55,322 bases of DNA, taken from positions 1-55,322 of the forward strand of contig JABGTD010000048.1 in NCBI GenBank assembly GCA_018647405.1, in the 5' to 3' direction. Each line of letters starts with the position of its first letter. Positions within the stretch are counted from its first letter, which is position 1. Both the position numbers and the translations under genes were made by a program. Shown here piece after piece: positions 26,245 through 35,195 of this stretch. The notes under the pieces were generated by a model that saw only the letters and a program-made list of their open reading frames with translations, did no database searches and was not told the origin of the DNA. The stretch is from Nitrososphaerota archaeon (GTDB lineage Archaea; Thermoproteota; Nitrososphaeria; Nitrososphaerales; Nitrosopumilaceae).

Positions 26245-26869
26245 AAAGGGTCAAGAGATAGAAGATGAAAGTATGCAGATCATTGAAAGTGAGATCGGTT
26301 CTCACCCATACAATGAAATGGAATGGCCAATTGTTAGAAGAATAATTCATTCAACTGCAGATTTTGATTTTGCTAGAGAAAATAAGCTTCTTTTTCATAA
26401 AGATGCAATTTCAAATGGAATTAATGCATTAAAAAATGGACGTAGTATAGTTGCAGATGTAAATGGCGTTATTGGATTAATGAATAAACAAAATCCAAAA
26501 GATTTTGGAAATAATATGATTTGTAATATTTCAGATCCATCTTTAATGGAATCTGCAAAAAAAGCAGGAAAAACTAGAGCACAAATGTCTATGAGAGTGG
26601 CTGAAAAAGAAATTGATGGAGGAATTGTTGTTGTAGGAAATGCACCAACCGCACTTTTAGAAGTAATGGAAATGTTTAGAGAAGGATTGGTAAAACCTGC
26701 ATTGGTAGTTGGTATGCCAGTAGGTTTTGTTTCTGCAGTAGAATCAAAAGATGAGTTATCAAAAACAGAAATTCCATTTATAACAAATATTGGTCGTAAA
26801 GGAGGAAGTCCTTGTGCATCTGCAATAATAAATGCATTATACAAATTGTTAAGACAAGGAAATAACTAG
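26234..26869 (+). CDS. cbiC: precorrin-8X / cobalt-precorrin-8 methylmutase CbiC
   Basis: 211 residues, the normal length. VRRIIHSTADFDFA carries the conserved catalytic His near residue 36. GVIGLMNKQ, GGIVVVGNAPTALLEVMEM and GMPVGFVSAVESKDEL are the family blocks. It moves the C11 methyl group to C12 to give cobyrinic acid or its cobalt form. It is the last gene of the plus-strand cbi run. Its stop codon overlaps that of the convergent cobB/cbiA by four bases (CTAG). Confidence 0.96.
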   Translation: MQTRKGQEIEDESMQIIESEIGSHPYNEMEWPIVRRIIHSTADFDFARENKLLFHKDAISNGINALKNGRSIVADVNGVIGLMNKQNPKDFGNNMICNISDPSLMESAKKAGKTRAQMSMRVAEKEIDGGIVVVGNAPTALLEVMEMFREGLVKPALVVGMPVGFVSAVESKDELSKTEIPFITNIGRKGGSPCASAIINALYKLLRQGNN

Positions 26870-28209
26870 ATCTTCAAAGTACTTTCAATTAAATTTGAAG
26901 CAAATTTTGCACTATCAAAATAAAGATGACAATATGATGCTATCGTATTATATTCAGTTAATGCATCTTTGTGAAATGAAATTCCTTCTCCGATTTTTAA
27001 ATCATAAAGAAATTTTGAATCTTTTGATACATTAATTATTTTTGAATAATGAAATTCATGTGCACGAAAATTACGTGGTTTAGATAAAATACAATTTGAA
27101 TTAATTTTTCCTTCAGTATAATTTAATGTCATTTTTTTTGTCATTACAGTGTCTACATCAAATAGACCAACCATTTTAGATTTTTTCTTTCCATAAGTAA
27201 TTGAGTTTGTAAGATACATGAGTCCGCCACATTCTGCATAAATTGGTGTTTCATTTTCAGCATTATTTTTTATGGATTTCTTCATTGACGAGTTTTTTGC
27301 TAAAGATGACGCCAAAATTTCAGGAAAACCTCCGCCAAGATAAATTAAATCACAAGTGGGTACTTTTTTATCATTAATTGGACTGAAGAATTTTATTTTT
27401 GCACCTTCGCGTCTTAATGCTTCAATATTATCATGATAATAGAAATTAAAAGAATTATCAAGAGCAATAGCAATTGAGACTTTTGATTTTTTAGTTTTAA
27501 CTACTTTAATTTTATCTAAAGAGGATGTAGTTTTACAAATTTTTTCAATTAGATCAAAATCAAGATAATCTGAAATATCTTTTGAAATTTGTCTAATTTT
27601 ATTATGAAGATCTTTTTGTTCACGTACAGGAATTAAACCCAAGTGTCTTGATTCTAAATTAGCTGAAGGATTTTTTGGAATAACACCGATTATTGGAATT
27701 TTTAAATTCAGTAAAGCAGCTCGACAAAGATCTTCATGTTTTTTACTTCCAATTTTGTTTAAAATAATTCCCGAGATCCTTGAGTTTTTGTGGAATTTAG
27801 TAAATCCTAATGCAGTTGCAGCAATTGAACGAGAAGTTTTACTTGCATCAAGAATTAATATTACAGGTGAAGTCAATAATGATGCAACATGATGTGTGCT
27901 TGCAAGATTTGATTTTCCTCCAAAGCCATCATAATAACCCATTACACCTTCAATAATTGAGATATCCGATTTTGAATTTCTTGTGAAGCTTTGAATTAAT
28001 TCTTGTTTTCCCATTAACCAGACATCTAAATTTTTAGTTTCATTTTTTGAAATAGAACTTAAGTAACTTGGATCAATATAATCAGGTCCAACTTTGAATG
28101 GTTGTACTGAAAAACCTCTTTTTTTTAAACCATAAATAATTGCGCTTGTGATTGATGTTTTCCCAACACCACTAGTGGAACCTGCAATTACTAATCTTGG
28201 AACTCTCAA
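26866..28209 (-). CDS. cbiA: cobyrinate a,c-diamide synthase (CbiA/CobB)
   Basis: 447 residues. The N-terminal dethiobiotin-synthetase-like ATP domain has GSTSGVGKTSITSAI (about 10-24), and the C-terminal class I glutamine amidotransferase domain has YAECGGLMYL with the nucleophilic Cys. The catalytic His is expected in the C-terminal FRAHEFHYSK block. It amidates the a and c side chains of cobyrinate using glutamine and ATP. The start is TTG at 28209. It converges on cbiC and is divergent from cobO, so corrin genes lie on both strands around one promoter region (28210-28294). Confidence 0.96.
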   Translation of the reverse strand: MRVPRLVIAGSTSGVGKTSITSAIIYGLKKRGFSVQPFKVGPDYIDPSYLSSISKNETKNLDVWLMGKQELIQSFTRNSKSDISIIEGVMGYYDGFGGKSNLASTHHVASLLTSPVILILDASKTSRSIAATALGFTKFHKNSRISGIILNKIGSKKHEDLCRAALLNLKIPIIGVIPKNPSANLESRHLGLIPVREQKDLHNKIRQISKDISDYLDFDLIEKICKTTSSLDKIKVVKTKKSKVSIAIALDNSFNFYYHDNIEALRREGAKIKFFSPINDKKVPTCDLIYLGGGFPEILASSLAKNSSMKKSIKNNAENETPIYAECGGLMYLTNSITYGKKKSKMVGLFDVDTVMTKKMTLNYTEGKINSNCILSKPRNFRAHEFHYSKIINVSKDSKFLYDLKIGEGISFHKDALTEYNTIASYCHLYFDSAKFASNLIESTLKI

Positions 28210-28294
28210 TTTCTTTTGTTAATGTTGTTTTTTATTTAAATGGATTTAATTGAATATTTACAATGTTTTTACTAGATGATTTTCTTGTGTAGAT

Positions 28295-28828
28295 ATGAGT
28301 AAAGATGGATTAGTAATTGTTTATACAGGAAATGGAAAAGGTAAAACCACTGCAGCATTAGGTCTGGCATTGAGAGCAATTGGTTATGAGCATAAGGTGT
28401 GCATGTTACAATTCATCAAAGGATCATGGCATTATGGTGAAATGGATTCTTCAAAGAAATTAGAACCAAATTTTGAATTAATTGCAGTAGGAAAAGGATT
28501 TGTTGGTATACTAGATGATAATAGTCCCAGAGAAGAACATGAAAAATATGCTGTAGAAGCATTGAGAATTTGTAGAGAGAAAATTCATTCAGGAAAATAT
28601 AATGTAGTTATACTTGACGAGGTAAACTATGCAATAAATTTAGGTTTGATAGATGTTCAGGAAATAATAAAACTAATTAAAGAAAAACCTTCCAATTTGG
28701 ATCTTGTTTTAACAGGAAGAGATGTAAAAGATGAAATTGTCGAGTTAGCAGATTTAGTTACAGAGATGAAAGAGATCAAACATCCATTCAAATCTGGAAT
28801 AAAGGCAAAGAAAGGAATTGATTTTTAA
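28295..28828 (+). CDS. cobO: cob(I)alamin adenosyltransferase, CobO/CobA type
   Basis: 177 residues. Walker A is TGNGKGKTTAALGLALRA (about 12-29). KVCMLQFIKG and VVILDEVNYAI (Walker B) follow, and the C-terminus has PFKSGIKAKKGIDF, typical of CobO/BtuR/CobA. It adds the 5'-deoxyadenosyl group to reduced corrinoids. It begins a plus-strand unit with aIF2-alpha (27-base gap) and nop10; its pairing with translation genes is probably just genome compaction. The promoter should lie between 28210 and 28294, shared with divergent cbiA. Confidence 0.96.
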   Translation: MSKDGLVIVYTGNGKGKTTAALGLALRAIGYEHKVCMLQFIKGSWHYGEMDSSKKLEPNFELIAVGKGFVGILDDNSPREEHEKYAVEALRICREKIHSGKYNVVILDEVNYAINLGLIDVQEIIKLIKEKPSNLDLVLTGRDVKDEIVELADLVTEMKEIKHPFKSGIKAKKGIDF

Positions 28829-28854
28829 CCTTAGCAAATAGAGAAAAATTAGAA

Positions 28855-29655
28855 ATGGTATCAGATACACAAGAATTGCCAGAAACTGGTGAAATTGTAA
28901 TTGCAACAGTAACAAAAATCAGTGATCATGGTGCTTACGTCACACTTGATGAATATAATAGAATCCAAGGATTTTTACACGTTTCAGAAATTGCTCCTGG
29001 TTGGGTACGTAAAGTAAACAAGTATGTGAGAGAAGGAGAAAAGAAGGTACTACTAGTAAAAAAAGTTGAAAGCGGTAGAAAAGAAATTGATTTATCATTA
29101 AAACAAATTTCAAAAGATCAAAGAAAAAAGAAACTTCTGGATGTCAAAAGATTTGAAAAAGAACAAGGAATTTTAAAAAACATTCAAGAGAAATCAGAAT
29201 TAACTACAAAACAAATTGATGATTTAGAAGACAAATTTTTGTCAAAATATGATTCAGTTTATGATGCAATGTTGAAATTTGCAATCAAAGGAAGTGCAGA
29301 GATAGAAGATTTGAAACTACAAAAGAAAGTGATGACTACTATTGAAGATATTTGTTCAAAAATGAAACTTCCATCAGTAGAGTTGAGAGGAATTTTAGAA
29401 ATTTCAAATAATCAATCCAACGGAGTTGAATTAATTAAAAAAACATTAACAGATACAGAAAATGTTGAAGATGCAAAAATACAGATAACCTATTTGGGTG
29501 CACCAAAATATAGATTAAGTTTAGTTTCTCAAGATTTTAAAACCGCTGAGAAATCCTTGAAGCCAATTTTAGAGAAAATTGAGAAAAGTGTAAAAAAACA
29601 AAATGGAGTTTATGTCTTTACACGAGAAGAATCAATAAAGATTGGTGAAGGATAA
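28855..29655 (+). CDS. eif2a: translation initiation factor aIF2 subunit alpha
   Basis: 266 residues, standard length. An N-terminal S1/OB domain (GEIVIATVTKISDHGAYVTL, FLHVSEIAPGWVRKV) covers about 10-85. A helical middle domain and a C-terminal alpha/beta domain (YRLSLVSQDFKTAEKSLKP) that contacts aIF2-gamma follow. It is part of the heterotrimer that brings Met-tRNAi to the small ribosomal subunit. A serine that would equal eukaryotic Ser51 is not obvious in the LHVSEI loop beyond the family Ser. The TAA stop shares a base with the nop10 ATG (TAATG), a pairing conserved across archaea. Confidence 0.97.
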   Translation: MVSDTQELPETGEIVIATVTKISDHGAYVTLDEYNRIQGFLHVSEIAPGWVRKVNKYVREGEKKVLLVKKVESGRKEIDLSLKQISKDQRKKKLLDVKRFEKEQGILKNIQEKSELTTKQIDDLEDKFLSKYDSVYDAMLKFAIKGSAEIEDLKLQKKVMTTIEDICSKMKLPSVELRGILEISNNQSNGVELIKKTLTDTENVEDAKIQITYLGAPKYRLSLVSQDFKTAEKSLKPILEKIEKSVKKQNGVYVFTREESIKIGEG

Positions 29656-29807
29656 TGCGTTTTCAATTAAGAAAATGTACCAAATGTGGAGCATATACAC
29701 TAAAAGAAATTTGTAAAAAATGTGATCAAGATACTAAAAGCGTTCATCCTGCAAAGTTTTCTCCAGATGATAAGTATCTAAGGTATAGAATCGCCAATAA
29801 AGAATAA
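29655..29807 (+). CDS. nop10: H/ACA RNP component Nop10
   Basis: A 50-residue protein starting at the ATG that overlaps the aIF2-alpha stop. It begins MRFQLRKCTKCGAYTL, has a second pair CKKC (about residues 20-23), and ends HPAKFSPDDKYLRYRIA. This is the Nop10 signature: a zinc ribbon followed by the PPRFSPxDKYxxYR-type tail. It supports Cbf5 in RNA-guided pseudouridylation. It converges with the aldo/keto reductase with three bases between stops. Confidence 0.97.
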   Translation: MRFQLRKCTKCGAYTLKEICKKCDQDTKSVHPAKFSPDDKYLRYRIANKE

Positions 29808-29810
29808 AAT

Positions 29811-30821
29811 CTACCTATATTCTCCACCACAATCACCAATCGATGTAAAAAGATCATTTGCATTTGATGTAACAGATTTTATCTTTTCATAGTCATCATT
29901 TTGTAATTGTAGTGAGAATGTTTTGGTGTTTTGTTCAATATGATCAGATAAGCCTAATCTTGAACCAATTATGGCACCTGCAACTGCAGGTCTATCTAAA
30001 ACAAAACGTGTTGCAACATTCGCAATTTGTACATTATACTTTTTTGCAATTTCATCTAATACAACAAGTAATTCTTGAAATAATTTCCAACCACCCCATG
30101 CATCAATCATATTCATATATTTTTGAAGACTAAAGGTGTCAAGATCGGATTGTGATGGTTCGGTTGTTCCCAAGTATTTTTCGGTGAGCAATCCGCCTAG
30201 TAAAGTTCCATATGCTAATAGTTTCATATCATGATTTTTACAAAATGACGCCATCTTTGCATTAGGACGTTGATCAATTATTGAATATTGGACTTGATTT
30301 GAAATTAATTCTATACCATTATCATTCATTATTTGCATCCGTTCTGTATCAAAATTAGTTAATCCAAGATGACATATTTTACCATCATCACGTAGTTTTG
30401 TTAGTTGGTGTAATGCATCAATGTAACTTGCATCATTATAGTCCCACCAATGAAATTGAATTACATCAATTACATCCACATTCATTTTTTTCATTGATTG
30501 ATCTATGTAATGTTCTACAATAGATTTTGTCATTGGTCCAGGATTAGGAACAAATTTTGTAAAGCCTTGAATTTTTTGTAGTTCATCTGTTCCTTTCTTT
30601 TTTTCTAGTTCATTTCTAAAATCACCATAAAATGATTCAGCTGGCCCATAGATGTCTGCCATATCCCAAGTATTGAATCCATTTTCATTATACTCTAACA
30701 TTTGTGATATAGCTGAATCATGATTGATTTGACCATGTCCACCAGCTACTTGCCACATTCCATTTAGAATTCTGCAAATTGAAAAATTAGGTGCAAGTTG
30801 AATCGTTTCCATTTCAGACAT
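29811..30821 (-). CDS. aldo/keto reductase family oxidoreductase
   Basis: 336 residues with a TIM-barrel AKR pattern. GFNTWDMADIYGPAESFYG holds the catalytic Asp and Tyr, QGFTKFVPN the probable Lys, and VIQFHWWDY the His. GLTNFDTERM, SNQVQYSIID and LAYGTLLGGLLTEKYLG follow, then the NADPH-binding end GAIIGSRL. It likely reduces small aldehydes or ketones with NADPH in the cytosol; the substrate is unknown. It is monocistronic, with TATA-like A/T sequence just upstream of the ATG at 30821. Confidence 0.92.
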   Translation of the reverse strand: MSEMETIQLAPNFSICRILNGMWQVAGGHGQINHDSAISQMLEYNENGFNTWDMADIYGPAESFYGDFRNELEKKKGTDELQKIQGFTKFVPNPGPMTKSIVEHYIDQSMKKMNVDVIDVIQFHWWDYNDASYIDALHQLTKLRDDGKICHLGLTNFDTERMQIMNDNGIELISNQVQYSIIDQRPNAKMASFCKNHDMKLLAYGTLLGGLLTEKYLGTTEPSQSDLDTFSLQKYMNMIDAWGGWKLFQELLVVLDEIAKKYNVQIANVATRFVLDRPAVAGAIIGSRLGLSDHIEQNTKTFSLQLQNDDYEKIKSVTSNANDLFTSIGDCGGEYR

Positions 30822-30927
30822 TATTTAATTTAGATATTGTGATAATTTAGCATAATCGGTTATCCTAAAAAAAATAAACTGAATCATATTTCAAACATTA
30901 TATACACATCAATTGTAACTTGATCAA

Positions 30928-31089
30928 TTGGATTTATTCAAAAAAAAATCTAAAACTACGACCGATTTAGTATGTAAAATATGTAAGATGGAATTCTCTA
31001 ATCCTGAAAGAACAATGAGACATATGATTAAAGCACATTCTAAACCACAAAAAGTAAAGAAAAGACTTGGCAGTGGAAAATATGATTAA
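30928..31089 (+). CDS. 53-aa C2H2 zinc-finger mini-protein
   Basis: A TTG-started frame of 53 residues (start MDLFKKKSK, end GSGKYD). It holds one C2H2-like finger: CKIC at about 16-19, a Phe three residues after the last Cys, then RHMIKAH with His-x4-His. Short basic sequences flank it. It closely parallels the 53-residue protein at 54266: both start M(D/G)LF-x-KK and both have MRHM(I/V)KAH. Probably a small nucleic-acid-binding protein. TTG is the only start that keeps the shared LF-x-KK beginning. Confidence 0.75.
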   Translation: MDLFKKKSKTTTDLVCKICKMEFSNPERTMRHMIKAHSKPQKVKKRLGSGKYD

Positions 31090-31103
31090 ATTATTATTTT
31101 AAA

Positions 31104-31403
31104 TTAATTCAACGCTTTCTTTATTGCATTTTGTAACGCATCTCGATGTTCTTCAATTATACCCCGAATCTCGAATGTATCTACATAACCACCAGCTGAT
31201 GCTCTAGTAGATTTCAACAAATAATGCAATGTAGCCTCCTCAATTTTTCCTACATAGTATCCATAAAGAAAATCAAGTTCGTTTTCACACTTCCAAACTT
31301 TTTTTGTTTCTAGAAATGTTTCTTTGATTTCTAGAGGTATTTCTTGAATTCTCCTTGAAATATAGTCATTTAATGATTTTAGAATCGAAGTATCAGTAAT
31401 CAC
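31104..31403 (-). CDS. hypothetical helical protein, 99 aa
   Basis: 99 residues starting at GTG (31403). Predicted mostly alpha-helical, with no signal peptide or membrane segment and only one Cys. Blocks such as FLYGYYVGKIEEATLHYLLKS and ASAGGYVDTFEIRGII look like a compact conserved domain, but I cannot name the family. It converges with the C2H2 gene (14-base gap) and is divergent from the helicase gene. Confidence 0.65.
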   Translation of the reverse strand: MITDTSILKSLNDYISRRIQEIPLEIKETFLETKKVWKCENELDFLYGYYVGKIEEATLHYLLKSTRASAGGYVDTFEIRGIIEEHRDALQNAIKKALN

Positions 31404-31483
31404 AGTCAGTATTATTTACAAATGGTTAATCAAGATAGCTGAAATAGATTTAACTTTAGTAGTTTAGAAATTTTTTTTATAAG

Positions 31484-33184
31484 ATGTCTTCACAAAGTAC
31501 AATTCTCAAATCTTTCCCAAAGGAGTTTGCTCCAAGACCACTTCAAGAAAAATTAATAAGAGAAATTCAAGAAAAAATAGATTCAGGTGTTAGAGTTGTC
31601 TTACTTTCAGCTCCAACAGGAATTGGTAAATCACTCATTGCTGCAAGTGTTGCAGGATATTTTGGCAGTTCATTTGTTGTAACAGCATCAAAGCATTTGC
31701 AGGATCAATATACCAAAGATATGCCGTGGTTTAAACCAAACAAAGGAATGCCAAATTTTGCATGTCATAAAATGATGGAAAAACATGGAATAGATTTGAC
31801 AGAGACAGATTTTGCGGTACAAAACAAATGGACCTGTGACATGGGTACGTGTTTTGATAAAAAAACAAAAAAAGAATGTAAATACAAACCAAAACTCTCT
31901 GAAGTTGCGGAAGGAAAAATAAAACCAGATGACTGTTTATACTATTTACAAAAATATCAAAGTTTGATTTCTTCACATTCCATATGGAATTATGCCTCTT
32001 ACTTTCAAATGATGAAGTATCAAAAGGAAAAATACGCTCAATATTTGAACAAAAAAGTTGCAATATTTGACGAAGCACATAGAATTGAAGATCAAATAAT
32101 TCAATTTGTTGGAATCGATATTTACGAAAGAAATTTGAACGAATGTAAAATTGATGTAGAAAGTTATGATTTAGAAGATATAGATGATGTAATGAAATTA
32201 TCAGATGGTTTATCTGAATCTTATGCAAGACAAATTAGTAATTTAGAAGACAGTAGTGCTTTTGCCCAAAATCCAGATTATGAAGTTGTTCAAACATTAG
32301 AAAATAAATATAAAAAATATGCCGAGGCACGTTCTGAAATTTATTCAAATAAACAAAATTTTATCTTAAACAAACCATATTTTGATGAAGGTGGAAAATT
32401 TAGATCACTTTCTGTAAAACCACTTGATATCTCGAAATATGTCAGCACATTTTTTGAACATCCAGTTCAAATTTTTATGTCTGCTACAATAGACAAAGAA
32501 AGTTTTTGTGAAAATACAGGATTTGATCCTGAAGTAGTAGAAATCGTCGATACACAAGTTTCACCATTTCCAATTGAAAATAGAAAAGTAGAGTTTACAG
32601 ATGTTAAAAGATTAAGTTATAATTCAACACGAGATGATGAATTACTAGTAATAAAGAAAATTGATGAGATAATGACTAAGTATTCAGATAAGAAGGGATT
32701 AGTTTTGACATCATCAAAATCAAGATGCTTTGAAATTTTACAAAATCTTTCAGAAGTAAATAAAAAACGGATTAGAATTTGTCATAGCTTTAATTCAGAT
32801 GGTAAAACCCAAGATCAGGTTGTACAAGAACATGCAGAAAGTGAAAATGGAGTTTTACTTTCATCTTCATTGTGGGAAGGAGTTGATCTAAAAGAAGACT
32901 TGTCAAGATTTCAAATTGTTGCAAAAGCACCTTATCCAATGCTTTCAGAAACTAGAACTAAAATAAAGATGCAAAAATATCCGCTATGGTATAAGGCACA
33001 AGCAATTATGAAATTACTACAAGGATTTGGTAGATCAATTAGAGATTATGGTGACTGGGCAGATACATATGTTCTTGATTCTGCAGCACACGAGTTACTT
33101 TTAATGAATAGAAAAATGGTACCACATGCTTATCATGATATAATTTTTCCAAGTTCTTTCAAAGAATTTTTAGGAGATACTTAA
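31484..33184 (+). CDS. XPD/DinG-like superfamily 2 DNA helicase, probable FeS type
   Basis: 566 residues. Walker A is SAPTGIGKS (42-50), the DEAH box is VAIFDEAHR (192-200), motif III is FMSATID, and motif VI is QGFGRSIRDYGDWAD. Between motifs I and II lie Cys94, 118, 123, 132 and 151, the place where XPD, DinG and FancJ helicases bind a 4Fe-4S cluster; four of these five could be ligands. XPD-family enzymes unwind DNA 5'-3' in repair. The stop overlaps the nuclease-like gene stop by four bases (TTAA). Confidence 0.92.
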   Translation: MSSQSTILKSFPKEFAPRPLQEKLIREIQEKIDSGVRVVLLSAPTGIGKSLIAASVAGYFGSSFVVTASKHLQDQYTKDMPWFKPNKGMPNFACHKMMEKHGIDLTETDFAVQNKWTCDMGTCFDKKTKKECKYKPKLSEVAEGKIKPDDCLYYLQKYQSLISSHSIWNYASYFQMMKYQKEKYAQYLNKKVAIFDEAHRIEDQIIQFVGIDIYERNLNECKIDVESYDLEDIDDVMKLSDGLSESYARQISNLEDSSAFAQNPDYEVVQTLENKYKKYAEARSEIYSNKQNFILNKPYFDEGGKFRSLSVKPLDISKYVSTFFEHPVQIFMSATIDKESFCENTGFDPEVVEIVDTQVSPFPIENRKVEFTDVKRLSYNSTRDDELLVIKKIDEIMTKYSDKKGLVLTSSKSRCFEILQNLSEVNKKRIRICHSFNSDGKTQDQVVQEHAESENGVLLSSSLWEGVDLKEDLSRFQIVAKAPYPMLSETRTKIKMQKYPLWYKAQAIMKLLQGFGRSIRDYGDWADTYVLDSAAHELLLMNRKMVPHAYHDIIFPSSFKEFLGDT

Positions 33185-33660
33185 TCACAACCATATTTCA
33201 AAGCCCAATCTAATCCACCAAACTCACTTCTTCCACAAAATCTTGGATCAAGTTCAGCATGATCATTTTCTAAAAGTAATTCATTAAGTGATGTTTCACT
33301 ACAAAATACAAGACCGATTTCTCTATCAAATGATGGTTTTTGGCCTCTATCTAAAATGAAAACAGATTCACTTCCAGCCGAACATTGTGATTCTGCAAAT
33401 ACTTTTGCAGATTCCCCACCAGGTTCTGTACGTTCTGCTGCATTTACAAGTGCAAGTCTAATTCTGATCTCTTCACCACTATCTGAAAGAAATTTTACGG
33501 TGTCACCGTCAACTACTTGAGCAATTATACCTGTTGTACAAATTTGATCATCGCAATTAATTGAAGTATTAGGTGGTGTAGTAGAAATAGAATATGCAAC
33601 AATCCCAATACCAATTATAGAAATAAGCATCATTGAGATTGCCTTTAAGATATTACCCAT
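33181..33660 (-). CDS. membrane-anchored or secreted staphylococcal-nuclease-like protein
   Basis: 159 residues. An N-terminal hydrophobic segment (about 5-26, signal peptide or anchor) is followed by an SNase/TNase OB-fold. VVDGDTVKF (Ca-binding Asp region), IRIRLALVNAAE (Arg35-like and Glu43-like positions, with the expected Asp40 replaced by Asn), and FDREIGLVF (Arg87-like) can be matched. The C-terminal part has several Cys that may form disulfides outside the cell. It may degrade extracellular nucleic acids, but the Asn replacement could weaken activity. Confidence 0.8.
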   Translation of the reverse strand: MGNILKAISMMLISIIGIGIVAYSISTTPPNTSINCDDQICTTGIIAQVVDGDTVKFLSDSGEEIRIRLALVNAAERTEPGGESAKVFAESQCSAGSESVFILDRGQKPSFDREIGLVFCSETSLNELLLENDHAELDPRFCGRSEFGGLDWALKYGCD

Positions 33661-33722
33661 AAATTACATATTCATCAATACAATATAGATGATTTTTTAA
33701 CTCAATTGATTAGAATGATGGT

Positions 33723-34247
33723 ATGTCAAAGGTTACAGAAGCAAGAAATTTTGCAAAAAAGAAACATGCAGGTCAATTAAGAAAAAATGGAAAAACAACA
33801 ACATTTTCTCATCTAAAAGATGTAGTAAAAAATTTAAAAAAAATGAAGGTCACAAACAATGATACTATTTGTGCTGCATGGTTACATGATACAATAGAAG
33901 ATACTGATACTGATTTTGATTCTATAAGAGATAGATTTGGTAAAAACGTTGCAGACATTGTAGTATCAGTTACTAAAGATAATCGCTTGCCAAAAAAACA
34001 AAGAGAAATAAAATATGCAAAAGATTTGAAATCTTCAAATATAAAATCAAAAATTGTAAAAATTGCAGATATTTTAGCAAATGTCAATGATGCACCGAAT
34101 GCTGGAAGAAATACACAATGGGAAAAACAACAATTTGTTAAAAAATCTAAATACTGGAGTTATGTTTCAGGCGTAAAACCAGGAAAACTTGCAGAACTTT
34201 CATGGGCGAATAGTGAATGGAATAGATTACAGGAAAAATATAGTTAA
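33723..34247 (+). CDS. HD-domain phosphohydrolase, RelA/SpoT hydrolase-like
   Basis: 174 residues. Metal-binding pattern: His in FSHLKDVVKNL, the HD pair in AAWLHDTIEDT, and the final Asp in VKIADILANVND. This is the layout of the SpoT/MESH1 hydrolase domain, with no synthetase or ACT domain. It may hydrolyse (p)ppGpp or a related nucleotide (MESH1 also hydrolyses NADPH). The canonical KLADRLHN is altered to KIADILAN. The four-base overlap with the convergent gene (TTAA) marks the 3' end. Confidence 0.85.
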   Translation: MSKVTEARNFAKKKHAGQLRKNGKTTTFSHLKDVVKNLKKMKVTNNDTICAAWLHDTIEDTDTDFDSIRDRFGKNVADIVVSVTKDNRLPKKQREIKYAKDLKSSNIKSKIVKIADILANVNDAPNAGRNTQWEKQQFVKKSKYWSYVSGVKPGKLAELSWANSEWNRLQEKYS

Positions 34248-35047
34248 TTTTTTTGCTCGTAAATATTTAGAGTTGTTTTTACAAGAGAACGACTAACATC
34301 ATCAGGTAGGATAATCATTATTCCACTATCCTGTGTTACATTATAACATGTTCCCGAGTGACTGATTAAATTTTTAGCAAAACATCCAGGTTCAGTGTAG
34401 TAAAAGAAAGTTCCAGTTTCTTTATAGCTTTCATATTCAGAAATAGATGGTACAAAATACAGATTTGCTCCTATTGTTTTATCATCAATTCTAATACTAT
34501 AATCAAAATTAGAAACATCATTTATCATACAAATTGGAATAAAATGTGCAAATGCATTAGGTAATTTTGATTCTTGTTGAGAATCTGAATATGAGAGATT
34601 TTTTACATTTGGAAATTGAATATTATAAGGATCATTTGTTAATTGTAGACCCATAGCAACCTCAATGTTTTGTCTAATCACGTCAACTGTTGAACGATAA
34701 TGATGTGGTTGAAAATTATACTGACATTGATTATTTTGATGTGATAAACGAACAAATGACTTTTCATGCATTGAATCCAACTCATTTGTACCATAATTAT
34801 CAGAAATGGTTTCATCAAATGGAATATATTTTTGTGAATCATCCAATACAGCGTTTGATTTATTCCAAGTCGATGTAACATCAAATACAATGTTTGAAGG
34901 ATAACTATCCCAAACAGGATCTAAATGTACGTATAGTGAGTGTCTGTTAACAGACATATCTTCAAACTCCATTGGCATGTAAAATTCTACTACATCTAAT
35001 AGAGCAAGAATTGCTGCAACTCCTACGATAAATAATAAAATTTTCAT
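34244..35047 (-). CDS. hypothetical membrane-anchored extracytoplasmic protein, 267 aa
   Basis: The product begins with a hydrophobic segment (MKILLFIVGVAAILALLDVVEF, here only noted by its first 20 residues MKILLFIVGVAAILALLDVV) that can act as signal anchor. About 240 residues of mostly beta-type extracytoplasmic sequence follow, with Cys pairs in NNQCQYNF, IPICMIND, EPGCF and GTCYNV. The ATG at 35047 is preferred over one 20 codons upstream because it places the hydrophobic helix at the N-terminus. A block SGIMIILPDDVSRSLVKTTL ends the domain. The family is not recognised. Confidence 0.7.
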   Translation of the reverse strand: MKILLFIVGVAAILALLDVVEFYMPMEFEDMSVNRHSLYVHLDPVWDSYPSNIVFDVTSTWNKSNAVLDDSQKYIPFDETISDNYGTNELDSMHEKSFVRLSHQNNQCQYNFQPHHYRSTVDVIRQNIEVAMGLQLTNDPYNIQFPNVKNLSYSDSQQESKLPNAFAHFIPICMINDVSNFDYSIRIDDKTIGANLYFVPSISEYESYKETGTFFYYTEPGCFAKNLISHSGTCYNVTQDSGIMIILPDDVSRSLVKTTLNIYEQKN

Positions 35048-35142
35048 CTGTTTTATTTTAGAAAATGTAGATTTTTGTGACAATAACCCAAATAGGTAAA
35101 AAGCCAATAATTAGCTTACCAGTTTTGGAATAAACTAGTGAC

Positions 35143-35163
35143 CAAACAATGAAAAATTGTTTG
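35143..35163. promoter_or_regulatory. 8-bp perfect inverted repeat upstream of uspA
   Basis: CAAACAAT-GAAAA-ATTGTTTG: two perfect 8-base arms around a 5-base spacer, 33 bases before the uspA ATG, followed by T-rich sequence. It could be an operator for the uspA-photolyase unit, or an RNA hairpin ending something upstream. Only the symmetry is directly seen. Confidence 0.5.
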
Positions 35164-35195
35164 TCGTTTTTATTTTCTAGAATATGTAATAAAAT

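Noticed and set aside
31731-32228. 165-codon frame opposite the helicase
   Set aside because: It is antisense to conserved helicase motifs and has a shadow-type composition (His/Leu/Ile-rich).
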